In this document: in pieces, positions 37,957 to 52,079 of the stretch
Layout of the letters: each line of letters opens with the position of its first letter
Position numbering within the stretch: position 1 is the first letter of the stretch
DNA from: Stichopus chloronotus
Taxonomy: Eukaryota; Echinodermata; Holothuroidea; Aspidochirotida; Stichopodidae
Direction of reading: 5' to 3'
DNA: 64,000 nucleotides
NCBI GenBank assembly: GCA_021234535.1
Contig: CM037838.1
Span: forward strand, 20,281,009 to 20,345,008
Position numbers and translations under genes: made by a program
Notes under the pieces: generated by a model
What the model saw: the letters and a program-made list of their open reading frames with translations, nothing else
Told to the model about the DNA's origin: nothing
Database searches by the model: none

Positions 37957-38002
37957 GAATTTCCACCACATGCCAAAAATGGATCAGGAGTATTGTACAA
38001 AG
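37957..38002 (+). CDS. QSOX: QSOX exon 3: 46-bp micro-exon, end of thioredoxin-1
   Basis: Encodes residues 122-136, EFPPHAKNGSGVLYK, plus the first base of the next codon. It matches the QSOX stretch after the cis-proline (YPSMK-EFPPHAKNGSG against FPTVRFFKAFTKNGSG of human QSOX1), with identical spacing. N129-G-S is an N-glycosylation sequon at the family's conserved position. Acceptor CTTCAG|GAA and donor AAAG|GTAAGG are strong. The exon is easily missed because two large introns surround it. Confidence 0.9.
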
Positions 38003-41000
38003 GTAAGGCATGGTAAACTTTGTGTGGTTATGACAGTTACACTATTGTGAGTGGTACACAGTATGTGCATGTACAGGGACAGGGTTGTTTGTGAAGCTTT
38101 TTTCAAGTCTGATCTGCTTTTATTCCCAGAGATACAGTACATCTGGATTCAAAAATTCTAACCTTTATTACAATATACATCAGGGAGGAATTTAAATTTT
38201 TATTCTGGTTTTAAGTTTATCTTTGACTTTGAAATGCAAAGATTATTAAGTGTTCGCAAATTTTTGTAGGTCCTCTCAGGGTGTACATGTATGACATCAC
38301 ACCTGTTTGCTTCAAGTCGACTGGGGTACCACTTTCATACAGTGGTACTGTATACTGTATGTGTACTGTATAAGTGTATGCATCGACCATACACTACTGC
38401 TGATAGAATGATAAAGCTGAGGGCGTATGAACTGTATGGGTGTATGAGGGTGTATGACCTGTGAAAAAAGTTCTTCGAATTGGTACTCAATCTAAAGAAC
38501 TGTGGTAGAAAGTGACTTCCTTAGATGAGTCAACCTGTGAAATTCTCCTTGAAAGGGGATTACGACCCATTAATTTTTTTTCTCATGGAGTTTGAGTTTT
38601 TTACATGTATAGATGTGGGGGGGGGAGCCTGGGAGAAAGGGAGAGATAAGAGTCATTGATTGCTCCCCCCTCTCCCCTTCATTTCTGAGCGATATAGCAT
38701 GATTACATGTGACCCCAAACATTTTCCTCCTGCTGTAACACGGTGTACATGCATGCAGCGTGTCTGACGTTCGATCAGTTCACAAGTTATCACGTTCAGT
38801 GTATAGTACCACCATAGCATCATACAGTATAGACCAGTGGTGCCTGGTATATAACAGTTCATTAGTGCACCCAGCTATAGAGCACATTTACTGTAGAGTA
38901 GTAGGCTATACAGTGCTACACTAAAGTAGTATGTGCTTTGTTATAGTTTACATCTTGGAAATGATTCCTAAAGAAGTCATTACATTGGGGTGCAATGAGA
39001 AGTCATCACGTTGGGATGTGGCGTTGTTAAGACAAATGTTGCGATATCAGCCAACAATACTGATATGAGACTTTGATCCTGGTATGGTTTGTGAAGTGAC
39101 CAAAGACGGCATCATCAGGACTCTGATGACAAAAAAAAAAAAAGAGGGATGTTTCCTATTGTTCTGTAGAACAGATTGAGGACCCGTACCTATACATAAT
39201 AAAACAGAATGTAGAAAACAAGAAATCAGACCTTACAGTCGCATTAAAGTTTGATTAAAACTTTAAATTTTGATAACTAAAACTATCATACTTGTAGATA
39301 CTGACAATGTAAACTACTGTACACGATCCACAGTTTTACATATATACTTGTTCAGGTGTGCCACAGTAAGATTCCAATTATGTTGTGGCATTGTTCGGCA
39401 ATTGAAAAAAATGTGCCGGCCGTGTCGATTACGATTTAGTTTTGACATTACAGCAACATTATTGGTGTGGCTGGTTCAACATATGAAAATATGTTAGTGT
39501 ACTACTGTGCGTACTGCCGTGCGTATTACTGCATGCTTGAACTTCGACGATAGCACCAGTTCGCACTCACTGATACTGTTTTCTACTTTGACACAGTTGG
39601 AAAGTCCTTTTTCTCTTCAAATTCCTTCCAAAACCTACCAAAGTTCCTTTCCGGCAAAGTCCACCGTAATTTAATTGCACAGGACGAAGTTCTGCAGTTT
39701 CATCGAATTGCCAAGTGTGGGCAAATGCCTCTGACCTGAAAGCTTTTGACATGCCACATTTCTTGACGACGGGAATTGCATTTTATCTCTTGAACAGACC
39801 TCTGACAGGTGAAGTTTAAAAGCGATACCACATGCAGAAGTTCAAACTCAACTGCTCTCAGCATACTGTAACTCACCCCTTTGTGAGTGTAGTATGTACA
39901 GTACCTACAGTACTCGAGATGGCATTCAGATAGATGTCATTTCGCTTAGTACAGTATCTTTTCTATGTACTGTATGCTGTGATGATAGCTCTTTAAAATG
40001 TTCCAGAGATTCCTGAAGAACTTCCTAGAGTAACTGTAAAGATGATTCTCTCCCTGCCTCCTGCCTCCTGCCCCCTCCCTTCACTTCTGTTCCTTATTTC
40101 CTCACTTAATATACCTGCCCCGACTTAGAAAGAGTTTAGGAATGGTGGCCTTTTAACGTTATATCCTGAATGTTCTCGCTGTCTGAGTGTGTGCAATACA
40201 GTTCATTTCAAAGACCCTAACTTAACCTCATTAGTCTAAGTTGGTCTTTGTGGAGTAACTTTTTGATCCCCTGGATGAGGAATCTCGTACTGACTGTAGA
40301 ACACAGTACCTTCCCTTCGACATCGTCGGTATTTTCGACTGTTTAGCGTTCTCGACGCTACCACGTACGGATACTCCCAACCGGAGACGAGGAGACGTTT
40401 GGTTTGTTGAATCGAGGGAAGGCCAGAAGAATCACAGGAGCACATTTATGGATCATTAAAAGGAGAGGTTGATGTGAAAGCAACTTGCAAGCCTACCTCG
40501 TAATTGTAGTAAAAACAATGGACGAACATCTTCTTTTACTATTCTTAATTTTTCATCTGTTCTTTGCAAAAATGATGCCCTTTTATTTCTTTTTCCTTTT
40601 CGCATTCTCCTCTTCCTCTCAGATTCTTTTTTTTCCCCTCTACTTCTGTTTCATTTCTCGTTGTCCTTCTCGCCCGGTATTTGTTTCATTAAAAAGTCTG
40701 TTTTTTAATAATCTTAAGTGCATCCTTCATTGAGGGAGATAAAAATTAATCTTAATAAAAGCAAACTATGCTCTTACTGGGATCATACCTTTAAGTACTG
40801 TACCCTTTTCCCAATGTTTGTTACTAAGGGAACCCAAAATTGAAAGCGATATGTTCTGAGCAAAGTGATCGGTGCATTTTAATTCCCCCCTCACAATCGT
40901 AAGTAAATATTTTGGATGTTACTCGACAGGGTTTTTTTTTTTTTTCTTTTTGATCATTTCTCGAGATGGAAGAGCCAAGAAAGGGGAAAAAAAAATCGAA

Positions 41001-44000
41001 AACAGGAGAAGAGGATTGGAGATAATTAATAAGGGATGCACATTTTTTTTTCTTTTTCTGAAATTGTGAAAATCGAACCTTGAAGCATGCTTGCCTTTTA
41101 TCATTTTCTTTGAAACGCTTTCATCATCATGATCATGCTCTTCATCACTACCTCCCCGTCATGATTTATTCCCGACGTCTGTCGTTCTTTTCGTTTTTTT
41201 TTCATGAGTCGGGTGCAGCGGATGGAAAAAGAGGACTCGGCGGTAGCTCGGTCGAATACGAACGAGGGAGCCGAACCGCATTCTGATGATACCTGTCAGT
41301 TATGGGACAACTCTTTGCCAAAGTTCTTCCCTGATTGAAGATAAAATTTTTTTTTTCTGTCACAGCTTAATCTAGGTGGTCTGCTCTTCATCATTTGAGG
41401 TGCTCGGGCTGGTCTCGCAGTCAGGGCAACGATGGCGAAATGGTTCTCTTCAGTCGCAGAACCAGGACGGGGAGAGTAGAAATCTCACGGAAATGGTTAA
41501 CGCAGAACTTCGTCTTTGCTCTCTGTGCTCCGTTGTACTCGATATCTCAAGCCTGAGGGAGCCGGTTTTTGGAAGAAGCTTGCTCCGGGTTCGAAATATC
41601 GAACGTGACACATTTCTCTCGCTAGTGAATTTCTGCTTGTTAAAATGCCTCATTTTCACCACTGCGTTGTTTTTGGAGAAGTTACGAAGCGGCATTTGCT
41701 TCTGTTCAAATGCTCTTTAAGAAATGTGACGGCAGCTTTGGTATGCTTTTTAATGAACTGGCAGTTTGTCGGGGGGTCCAACAAAACTAGTGCCATATTT
41801 AATGCAGGCGACATATTTCAATCACTTTACATCTGTGGAAGCATCTACTAATAATATCCAACTAAGATAGTATACCCTAGCCTAGAAAGTTTCCAAACAG
41901 TAATAAGTTGTTCATTTTTTTTGGTGGAAACTTTAGAGATGGCTGATTTTATGAAAAGTGTTGCTTTTTCTCATCAAATATACAGTACTGTACTGCACCT
42001 CCCCCGCATGCCTTTGTTCCCTGTTGCTTTTCCGCCACGGAAGCTGCTGATAAATTTCACATACTTGTTCTCTTTTCTCTGGTTTCTTCCCTCATTTTGG
42101 GAAGTGGGATGGAGACATGTATGCTCAGTACCTCGGAAGCAAGAAGTCTCCATAGGCTGTCCAACATATCTTAAAATTGCATGGATGTGATAAACAGGAA
42201 AGCATACATGTAGCAAGCTGCATAATAGAAGAGAAAGTTTAATGCATAGCTATCGGTCTGCTAACATTTCTCTCAGACGAGACAAGTGAGTCACCAACCA
42301 TATTTCTGAACTGCTAATGATGATGTTTATGTACAGCATCATATGTAACTTGAGAAGATAGTCACAAATATTTCAAAACCTCAGATGTTCCCACATTTGT
42401 CACTTTTTGTGCTTTTTTGCACATCTTGGCCATCTTTTCTTTTAGCATTTCCAGTCAATTTTCCAGGATTTTCTTAACTCACTTCCTTGCATAGTGTGTA
42501 AGTCATTCACTTGTTGATAGTGCTGTCATGATGTGAGCAAAAAAGTGCATCGGTTGTTGCAACCGAAAATTAACGATAATGATGTTCCGGGAAGTTTGAA
42601 AACAAAAAAAGGCATAGTCTTGACGTTTTGACAACCTCTAGGTATATTGATTTTTGGTAGTTTATTCTCTGCTTTTGATTTATTTTTAGTTTTTGTTGAA
42701 AAATGCACTTTACACTTGAAAATATGTTTACTACAGAAACAAAACAAGAGAAGAAGGAGAACAAGGTTGGAAAATTGTATCAATTTTCATGGATATTCTT
42801 TTCGTGATACATGCTAGAAAGTAACTTTTGGCATCGTGGAGAAGAAAGGTTGCGTGGCAATCGCAATGTTGCAACAGCACTATTTTGTTGATTGGTGGTA
42901 TCTTCTGTGGCTCAACTTGACCAGAAATGTCCCTTTTTCTGTTTTGCAGGATTATTACCGTCTAAAATTCATTATCATTACCAACCTTTTTGAGGTATAT
43001 TACAGCATATTACGTACCATTACCAGGAGAGAGAAAGAGAATGTGTGCAGTGACGTCTTTTACAAAACAAGCGACTTTCCTCGGTCAGAAGCTTGTAAAG
43101 TTAGTCACTCGATCACTCCTGCAGCTGTCTTCAAATATCAGCCACGACAGGTTAAATGTACTCTTTCACTCAAATCCTTCTTAACGCTTTCACTACCAGT
43201 TAATACCCTGAACCCCTCCCCCCTCCGATTGCTTCCCGTTATTTAAATAATCTCTGTGGAAAATCTAGCCACCGGTGGATCTGTCCTCGCTAATAAGGGC
43301 GCCCACGTTAGATACGCTAGGCAGATAATAAGCAATTTGTTTATGCAACAAGAGATTGCAAAAATTATTAAAATAGGCAGCAGAAATGAAAGAAAGAAAG
43401 AAAAGGAAAGAAAAGAAAAAAGTGGTATAGAAAAAAAAAATGCATTTCCACTTCCAAATCAGTTCTTTGCTGTTGATTATTACTAACCACAGACGGAGAC
43501 TTACCTATAGCAAAGTTTAAATTAGTCGTGAAGGAAGCCGAACATATCGGACACCATCTCTTTGAAATGTTCCATTGGGGATCAGAATGACATCAAAAGT
43601 AACAAGCAGTGATATACCATTTTCTGTTTTTGTAGGTTTCCCGTATATTTCCCGTTTTCGGTGTATATTGTTCAACGACGTTTATCTGTCGCCTCTTGTA
43701 GGACTGATAACCGTCACATGATTTGAAAGAGAAACCTTTTAATGCGCCGTGCAGCGACGGAGAAGCCTCGTCCACAGTTATTAAACACAGGACTAAAGAA
43801 GGCCGTAGGAGAAAGGGTAGTCGAGTTGGCGACGTTTTTCAACCAAATATTTAGTGACGTTTTCATTGGAGGTATTGAACAAGACATGATGTCACACATG
43901 TGCAAGGTGACATTTCATTTCTTCCTTTTTTTTCTTTTTTGTTTCTTCGAATTGTATCACGTAATAGCTACTGCACATTTTCGATCCTGGGCCTCAGATC

Positions 44001-44894
44001 GATTGTGTTGTAAGAATCACCCCATCGTGCCGGCCGATGCCTGTTTGTAAACATACTGCATGTCTTTCACTGTGGTCTCCTCATTTCGAGCCACTCTCGT
44101 TCTCCTAGACAGAAACCGATCTTGGGGATGACGCGATCATTGCAGAATGGTGCAACGACCACTGGACTTCTCTGCTTTTGACGCCAAAATGAGTCTGCGC
44201 CTTTTCAGTCCGAAATCTATCCAGCGAATCGAGTCAGAAGGACACTGGGAAGGAGCACACATTGGGATTGCTTTGATGCAGTAGGAGGCCATGCATACAT
44301 GTCAGTGATCTGCATTTGGGAATGCACACTGCCAGGTGGTTGTCATGGTGATATTCCAAATTCTGCTTTACCTTTTGGAAATGGAGAATCATCCACCAAC
44401 ATGCATTTAGTAATTCGGCATGCTTTGCTTAGTAGCTTGATTGTAAGATGATCGAAATCTGGACAAATATAAGTACAGTAAAGTACAGATGAAGATTCAG
44501 ACAGAGCTAGCTTAAAAAGAAAAGAAATAAAAGACCCCCAGAAAGACCGTTGCAGCTTGGTAAGGCCTTATATGCTTATGAAAAAACAAAAACAAAAAAT
44601 GACAGATACTGAGAGGAATGTTAATAGTCTAGGAGCTGTCCAATCTGTTAGGTTCTTATGGTAGCAGTGAAAGTTAGCAAAGCACAATGAAAGACCAAAA
44701 GATTACCAGCAGAGGGGGCGCCATGCCAAAATATCTCGGAGGATTCGCTGTGGGCAAATCCTACAACGTGGACTATTGAAGAGCATGTAGGTGCTCCTCT
44801 AATGTCAAGGGGTCCTTATGTAGCAAGCATGTTATGGAAAATGGAAATGAATCCTTCAGACTGGTGATCACTTTATTACAGTAGATAATACTCT

Positions 44895-44945
44895 ACTGAT
44901 TTTTGGTGGAGGTCAAAGGTCATTTGGGGTCAACAGGGGTCAAAA
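44895..44945 (+). repeat. Single unit of the AGGTCAAAGGTCA repeat
   Basis: TTTTTGGTGGAGGTCAAAGG then TCATTTGGGGTCAACAGGGG then TCAAA. It contains a perfect DR1 (AGGTCA A AGGTCA) at 44910-44922 and matches units of the array at 56880-58370 and the unit at 53160. Confidence 0.85.
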
Positions 44946-46631
44946 TAACCAGATGTTTATGGGCAATATCATCACTGTGATTGTACGGTACTTCCGATAC
45001 ACTCATACCCTATTCGCATTGCGTGTTTTCATCGGTACAGCCTATATCATGAACATCAAACTTTTATTTGGAACAACAGTAGCCTACTCCCTTCCTTGGC
45101 TGACTCCTGACTCCTATTCTACTTCAGTTGGAGAAAATGATGAGGAAACTATCGTTTCTTTACTCGTTGCCTTCATCAAAGGTTTTTGTTTTTCAGTGGA
45201 CCCTTGAAAAGTAGTCTATAGTTTCATTTCATGTTTTTCTGCAACATGATGGATGGGCCATGCAGTCCGTGTTTGGCGAATCGTCCAATCTGTCACAGCT
45301 TTAGGTGTCCGTCCCTCGTCAGTCGATTTTGCACTTTGTCACAGCGCTGAAACTGTGTTTAATGTATACCTCACTGTATAACCCTACAGCTGAAGAGTTC
45401 AGTGCTGTAGATGTGATTCACCATGAACAAATAAGCATTCCCATCCATTTCTGGCCGATTTCTACCTTTTCTTCCGACAACTGTTTGTGGAATTGATAGA
45501 ACCGTGAGATGCTTTTTCCGTGTTACATTGTAAACGCTGGCAACTTTCATACCATAATCAATTAATGAATAGTACAAGATATGAAAGATGCAATAAATTT
45601 GCACCATTTTGGAGATTTAGTGACAGTGCAGGCGGTTTTGTCATACATTATCCCTTCTTGGCCTTATAATTTGCTTGATGTTTTGTAGCCATCCTCTAGC
45701 TATATCTTCAGTCCTCAACCTTGCGACAACTCGTCATCACCTGTTCGGACTCGGCCGTGCCCGCGACGCCCGACTCAAAATATCACTCTCTCTATGTAGT
45801 TCTTTTTCGTCATGGTTTGCATCTTCTTTAATCGTCCCAGTTTCATTAAGTTTCATGAAATATTGCAAAAGGACAGTCAAAGAAACAAGATCGAATCCTA
45901 GAAATGTCACGATGTTTCTTTTTTGTGTAAATTAACAGCTACTCTATGCCTGTCCACAGTATTGTTCATCATACAATCAGGAGAAAAATTTTTTACAATC
46001 TCATAGAGACAATCTTCAGTTCTTGAAGGGACATTGTGTTTTTCAGAACTTGTTCTGTCCTTTGTTCTACATTTTGCAAGCTTTCCAGAATCTAGCGGTA
46101 GCTTGACAGTGCAGATGTACCGGATGACTTGCTTTGATATACAGTATGCCTCGGTGGAAGTTATCACTCCATGGTAACAAGGTGACAACAAAGTGGAAGA
46201 AAAACAAAATATGTTGTATGCCGTGAAGATGGTGGAATATATCTTCCCCCATGTCCTAAATATGTTCATGCCGCAAACCTCATAATTCATTATCCTCTTC
46301 AAATATTTTTTTGACAGTTTCTCTTTTTTTCACATATCCATTACGCTGGTGGCAAATCTCCAAGAAAGTTTACACTAACCTGTCACACCACTCAAAAATA
46401 TTGACAATTTATGAGGTACCCTTTTATCATTGACATCCATCTGGGCAGACCAATATCTTCTCCGTTGTACAACGTGAGTGCCGTCCGTTCCTGGCGGGCT
46501 TTTCCTGCTCGAAGTTAAAGCAACAGGTGCAAGCAAGCATTCTAGTTTCAATACTTCAACCGGTTATGCATTTTAGCCACATCTCTGCTAATTGTCCAAA
46601 CTGATCTCAGCACCAAGTCTGGGTTGGTTAA

Positions 46632-46977
46632 AGGGAAATAGGGCGTTTGTTTCACAGAAAACAAACATATTTTCAAAACCAATGTTTGTGGACAAAGAAT
46701 GATAGGTTTTTCAAAAAAAAGGAAGGACAGTAGCCTTCTTTTCAAGAACTAAGTTTCTCACAGATAAAAATTCAGTTGTTTGTTGCTCAGCAATAATTTG
46801 TTCACCCAAACTTTTCAAAATTCAAATGATGTATCTTCCGTTAATCAACGCATGCGTAATGTTTTGATGAGATGAAGCTTTTGCAGATGTTTATTGATAC
46901 GAATGAATGGTTTGACAATGACTAAGGCTGTTTTATTTGTATGCCATGTTGGTATATTCTAAACACTCTATTTCCCT
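46632..46977 (-). mobile_element. MITE family 1, copy D, flanked by TTAA
   Basis: 346 bp from AGGGAAATAGGGCGTTTG to CACTCTATTTCCCT, with TTAA directly outside both ends (46628-46631 and 46978-46981). In reverse orientation it matches copy B at the ends (AATAGAGTGTTTAGAATA against AATAGGGCGTTTAGAATA) and throughout. The TTAA on both sides suggests piggyBac-type insertion, with the caveat that copies B and C keep TTAA on one side only. Confidence 0.93.
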
Positions 46978-47199
46978 TTAAGGGGTAGGGGTGACCAATG
47001 GAATGATACATAGAAATTATGGTCCCTGCTTTGTTGCTATGGCTGACTCCTGTCCCTTGCAAGGGAGCTGAAATCAGGATACCAGTTGCGCCTGTTTTTT
47101 TCTTCGTACGGTATGTGAACTAGTTTTGTAAAATTGCTCCTCTGTCAGCAAAGTTCATCATGTCAAAAAAAAAAATTCAAACCAGGTGTGAGAGAGGAG

Positions 47200-47575
47200 G
47201 GAACTGGACAGGGAGAAGGTACAGTATTTGGTGGTGTTTGTATCGGGTACCCCCACCAACCCAGGTTGAGATTCGGTTCTAAAATACGTTGCCAGGATCC
47301 AAAGTTCCACTATTAATGTAGATTGTGCATGTGACAAAATTCATACATGACGTACTGTATATATCATAGTTATGACGTATCTTAATATGCTATATCTATA
47401 CATGTAACAAGGAAAATCATCCTTGCAATGTCCATAGGTAAGATGCCTGGTGCTTTGTTAAGGCGAAAAGCAAAATGTCTCCTAATGACTTCACAACCAA
47501 CTCTAAGCTGAACAGATGTTGCATCTCGGGTACCCAGGTACCCGACCAAACATGGACGGTGGGTACCGGGGTCCT
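47200..47575. repeat. GGTACC-rich block with an 18-bp palindrome
   Basis: CGGGTACC-CA-GGTACCCG at 47527-47544 is a perfect inverted repeat with a 2-base centre. GGGTACCGGGG follows at 47571, and ATCGGGTACCCCC lies upstream near 47248. The block resembles the one at 30759 in content. Whether it is a decayed transposon end is open. Confidence 0.5.
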
Positions 47576-50500
47576 AATTCTGGACCTGCTGCAAATGCCA
47601 CTGTTTGGGATGTTCAGTAATTGTGGAGATGCAGTACCTCTGGCATCCCAGCCTACTCCCTTTCGCCAACAGATTCGCTCGATTATTTTCCTTTTACATT
47701 ACGCTCTCCTCGCCGAAGAGCGTGCATCTCTCAGTACATGTTCATGTCACCTCATAAGTCGTATCAGACATGTCATGATTTTTTTTTGTTTTTTAACCTA
47801 CCTTCAAATACTCATCATGCTCCTTTAATGACTGATGTAGAATGATATGTGACGGTACAACATTGTCAAGGCTAATATGTTTTGAATGTTTCAGGGATGT
47901 ATCTCACACTCTGTTCAACATGTGATGTACTGCTCAAGATCAAAAGAAGATGTGCTTTGTTTTTAGGAAGGTATTTAAAGGGATGGGAGGGCGGACGAAG
48001 GAGGGCATCGAAAACGTTTTGATGGGAAGTTGCAGTTGCTAGGTAAAGATGCTTTGCCATGCATAAGGTGAAATCCAGGGTCTCTTTCAAACCATATTTG
48101 GTAATCAGTAAATCAACTTATTTCGGAATCAAAGTGATCCATGTAATCCCAATCGGAGCTTCATGAGGTGTCATAAACTGAGTAATTCAAAATTCATTTA
48201 AAATTGTAGATCAATAAGAATGGAGTAGAGATACATACTGCCTATTTAGGTCTTTTCTCACTTACCTGTCTCAACCCAACAACCGAACTCGTATCTACCA
48301 TTCCAAACGTTCTTGTTGTCTTTTTTAGCTGAGCCTAATACCGAACTATCACCTCTTTTCGTTCCTGCCAACCTTGTATTTAAGCAACGGAAACGTATGT
48401 GCACCCTTTTCCTCTTGAAGGGAGAGCGTTTAACAGAGAGAAAGAGAAAAAAAAGAAGAAAAAAAACTTGAAGAGAATGCTAATACTAAGAGACCTATGA
48501 TTTGGTTTAGTAGTCCCCCAGCCAAGGCCGATAAGTTACCTTATTTTTGAATAATTTTTGGTTGAACATTATTGCATAAAAAAAATGCCATAATGGAAAC
48601 CAAGAGACATTCTGCAAAACATGTTAAAGAGTCAATATCACTGAAGAAAGAGGATCAGTGATACTACAGTACCTGACTTTAGCCTGCCTTTATAACTTCC
48701 ATCATGGCAAGGCTGTCGTTAAATGGTAAATTGTTAGGGTGCTATGTCTCTCAAAGGGTAGAAAGTAATGATGTTCACTTTCCTTCCTTGTCGCTATTGT
48801 TAAGATGCCATTACTGTATGAAAGCAAAGGTAATTACCAATTGTAATTTTACTGTTGAAAAAATAAAAAATTGTACCCATGAATATCAAAACCAGCATAT
48901 ATCATTAAAATTCATCTTTTCAAGCTGTTTTACATAGAGTGGGTCGCTTTAAGAATCAAAGCAAAAGAAAAAGAACTAAACAAAAGGAAAATTAAGAGAT
49001 GAAAATGCAAAGGTTTAATGGATCTGTGTAAGTTAAGTGCACTATCAATGTTTTATTTTTATCACCTGTCATTTGAAGTTGCCTTGTGAATATTCAGTGA
49101 TTGAGGTAGCAGCTCACTAGAATGTGAGGGTGATGTTTTGTTTTGTGTGTCTCTGCAGAAGTGTGCAGTACTACTGTACTCTTCCTGCATCATTTGCAAC
49201 AGCTGTGCAAGTAGGTAGATATTCCAGTTTGACCTTAAATACTTGAAAAGTTTTAAAAAAAGCCTTTTCAATAAGTTGATCAAATCTGATTATCCTTACT
49301 TCTCACTTACCTGTCCTTCATTGTCCAGTTTATATGTACAATACATTTACCCAGGGGGGGGGGGGTGAACATAAGTGCACTGGACCTGTACTTTGAGCAC
49401 AAAGAATGTGAGAGTCCCTGACAGGGTCTGGGATTGGGGTCCCAGTGAAATTCCACCATTTGAAGCCCTTGGTAACTCTCACAATTGTAAGACAATTTGA
49501 AGAAAACTGAGGTCATTACATGCTTCACTTTACCCCAGATACTGTAATAGAAATGTCCTGCCAAATGTTCCATTCAGACCTTATTTATGTATTTTGTTAT
49601 ATATTTTTATATTTTTGTCTAATGGTGGTAGTTGTCCCCTTACCTTCTTCTGAATCTGTGGTTGCCCTTGGGTGTAATGGCTGTTAACTGAAACCAGCTA
49701 GTAATGCTTTATTTTACTATTCCCTGTCCCTTTTGTGATCTTTTCTTGTACTGGACACACCTCCTCCAAAAGTGTCCTTATTTTCACTGTGTGGAGCCAT
49801 GGGGTGCCAGGCATTGTATTTTAAAAGTTGGAAATTTATCTTCCTCTGTTGTTTACCTGTCTCTTCAGTGAACTATTGCAGTATTGAGGATTATATGAAG
49901 AATTGCGATGACGAGTTATTGTGGTATTGAGGTTTGTCATGTTGAGGTTTTAAGCGGTTTACTTATTGTAGTGTTTAGGTATTGTGAGGTAAGGGAGTTA
50001 CTTGGTACATACAACATAGCTGCTATTTAGGTCACTTTATGGTTAGTAATGTTACAAAACTAGCTTTGTGCATCAGGATTTTGCATATAAGCTTTGAGCA
50101 ACTTGAATATATGCAGACATTTCTTGAAGGTGTACAACCTCCCTCATTCACTGATTATAGCTATGCATTCAAGCCTCAAGGCAGCACTAGCGCTGGAATA
50201 TTTTATCCATACCCATGTAAGCATACCCTTTTCATCAATTTGAAAGGTATTATTGATAGGGGGAGTACATTACCTCATGACATACCATGGAGTCAGAGAG
50301 ACATCAGGAGAGCACGACTCACCCATTAATTTTGGCTTTGGGAATGTGATTGTCATAACAGAAGCCAGAGGCTTTTCCTTAACTTACCCTCTTTGTCTCA
50401 GCCCAAAACTGCTGTATGAAAAGTGTGTGAAACCTGATACCCCTGACCAGTGAATCTGACGTGCAAGCACGTCGGTGGGTCGCATTGATGGAAAGGTAGG

Positions 50501-50739
50501 AAGGCGTCACGGCTCATCGGTCGTCAAGGTGTATGAGAACTGGGAAAGTTGGATCTAGGTCTGGGTGGCATCGGTAATCACAGCAAGTACCTTAAAATGG
50601 AAACCGGATGGAGATGTCAAAGGAGACATGGAAGATGTTCTGATGATGTCACCTGACCCAATCTGAACGGATAACATTTCATCTTTGCTGCATGCATACA
50701 GACAATGTGCTCATCGAGGGTGGTAAAAGTTTAAGAAGA

Positions 50740-51180
50740 GAAGTTGTACGAAAAGAAGAAGGTAATGCAGTGAGGAGGGGGGTATGTTTGCAAGGGCCAA
50801 GAAAGGGATGTCATAAGTAGGTAAATGTCACCAACAGCCCTGGGATTTGGTTAGAAGGGGATTTTGACTAAGAGGTTATGCACTGTACTTAGGAAGGGTG
50901 GGGATATGGCAAAGAGAAAATGTGGCTGTGAGATGATGTGGATAGGAAGGGATGAGGTTACAGTATGAGTGGTTTTGGTAACTAGGGAATGTGATAAGGG
51001 GTTTATGTGATTATGAAGGGATTTGGTAAGGAGGAGGTAATGGTATGGAAGGGATCTGATAAGTGGTTGCAAGGATTGTTGCGTTGTAGAAGGGACTGTG
51101 GTAAGGAGGTTAAAAGAGGCTCTGGTTTGGGGGATATGGTAATTAAGGAAGGTTTATTGATGTTGAAAATAGGACTTAGT
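50740..51180 (+). repeat. Purine/GT-skewed degenerate tandem repeat
   Basis: The + strand is nearly free of C for over 300 bases. It is built from variants of GAAGGGATTTGGTAAGGAGG, GGAAGGGATCTGATAAG and GAAGGGACTGTGGTAAGGAGG. The period is irregular (roughly 30-45 bp). No real coding frame. Confidence 0.7.
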
Positions 51181-52079
51181 AAGTTTAGTACTTGAAGGCA
51201 GAAAACTTGAAAAGGATGTAGTTGCTACAAAGATGAAGCACATGAACAGTGGGAGAAGTGGCCTGTAGGTGAACTGTGTGTTTATCCTTGACAACTATCT
51301 GTGCCTGTCTTGAGTTGTGATAAGTCTAGAAACCACAGTTCTAAAAAGTTCTTGAATATTAGGTGTGTTCTCCCTTCACATCAACCTGTGTATCTCCCAT
51401 TGATGAGAGTGACCATGTCCAAGCTATTACCCCATGATAGGTATCATCCTGTGGAAGAAAGTACATCCTCTCGGTGGAAGTCAATTGTGTCAGTTCTTTG
51501 TACAAGCCATGCAGTCAGTAACTTAAGCATTCGTAATGCCAGGTGAAAGAGAATTACCTTGACCTGGGTCGTAGCTACAGAATGTCCAAAACTTGCCCCT
51601 CCTCCTAAAGAAAAATATCAAACTAGGGGGTCTGTTTTTTAATGCACATTGCAAGGAAAGGAAGGAAAATGAAAAATTATGTATGTTGTTAAGAATATGT
51701 TATTGATAGCCCCAGTTTTAGATCTGAGCCCCTTTTCAAGAGCAGAATTTTTTCAACTGGAGAGGGGAGACTGGGAGAGACACCTCCACTTAAACCCCTC
51801 CCCCTGGTTGGTGATCCATAAATTTGATGTCTCCAAAACAACTGTGGGTATTGGTTTCCCCTCTCTTTCCCTCCTCCACTATCTCCCTTTTTCATTCATT
51901 CCAGTAAGTGTGATGTGGAACTAAACCTCTCATCTAAAAACTGTCAAATGAATCGACAAACGGTGTGCTGGATTTAAATTCAGTTTTCTGTTTCGTCTTG
52001 ATATTCATATCTAAAAATGAAAAAGAAGGAAAAAAAATGATGATGCCTCAAATGCTGTAACTCACCCTAATTTGAAAAA

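Noticed and set aside
41376..44050. Several frames in intron 3 (41376-41720, 42836-43246, 43742-44050) as a nested gene
   Set aside because: None shows a domain or good splice joins to the others. The region is slightly CpG-richer, but that alone is not evidence.
45907..46302. 131-codon minus-strand frame in intron 3
   Set aside because: Cys and Tyr residues are scattered without any family pattern. Nothing supports transcription.
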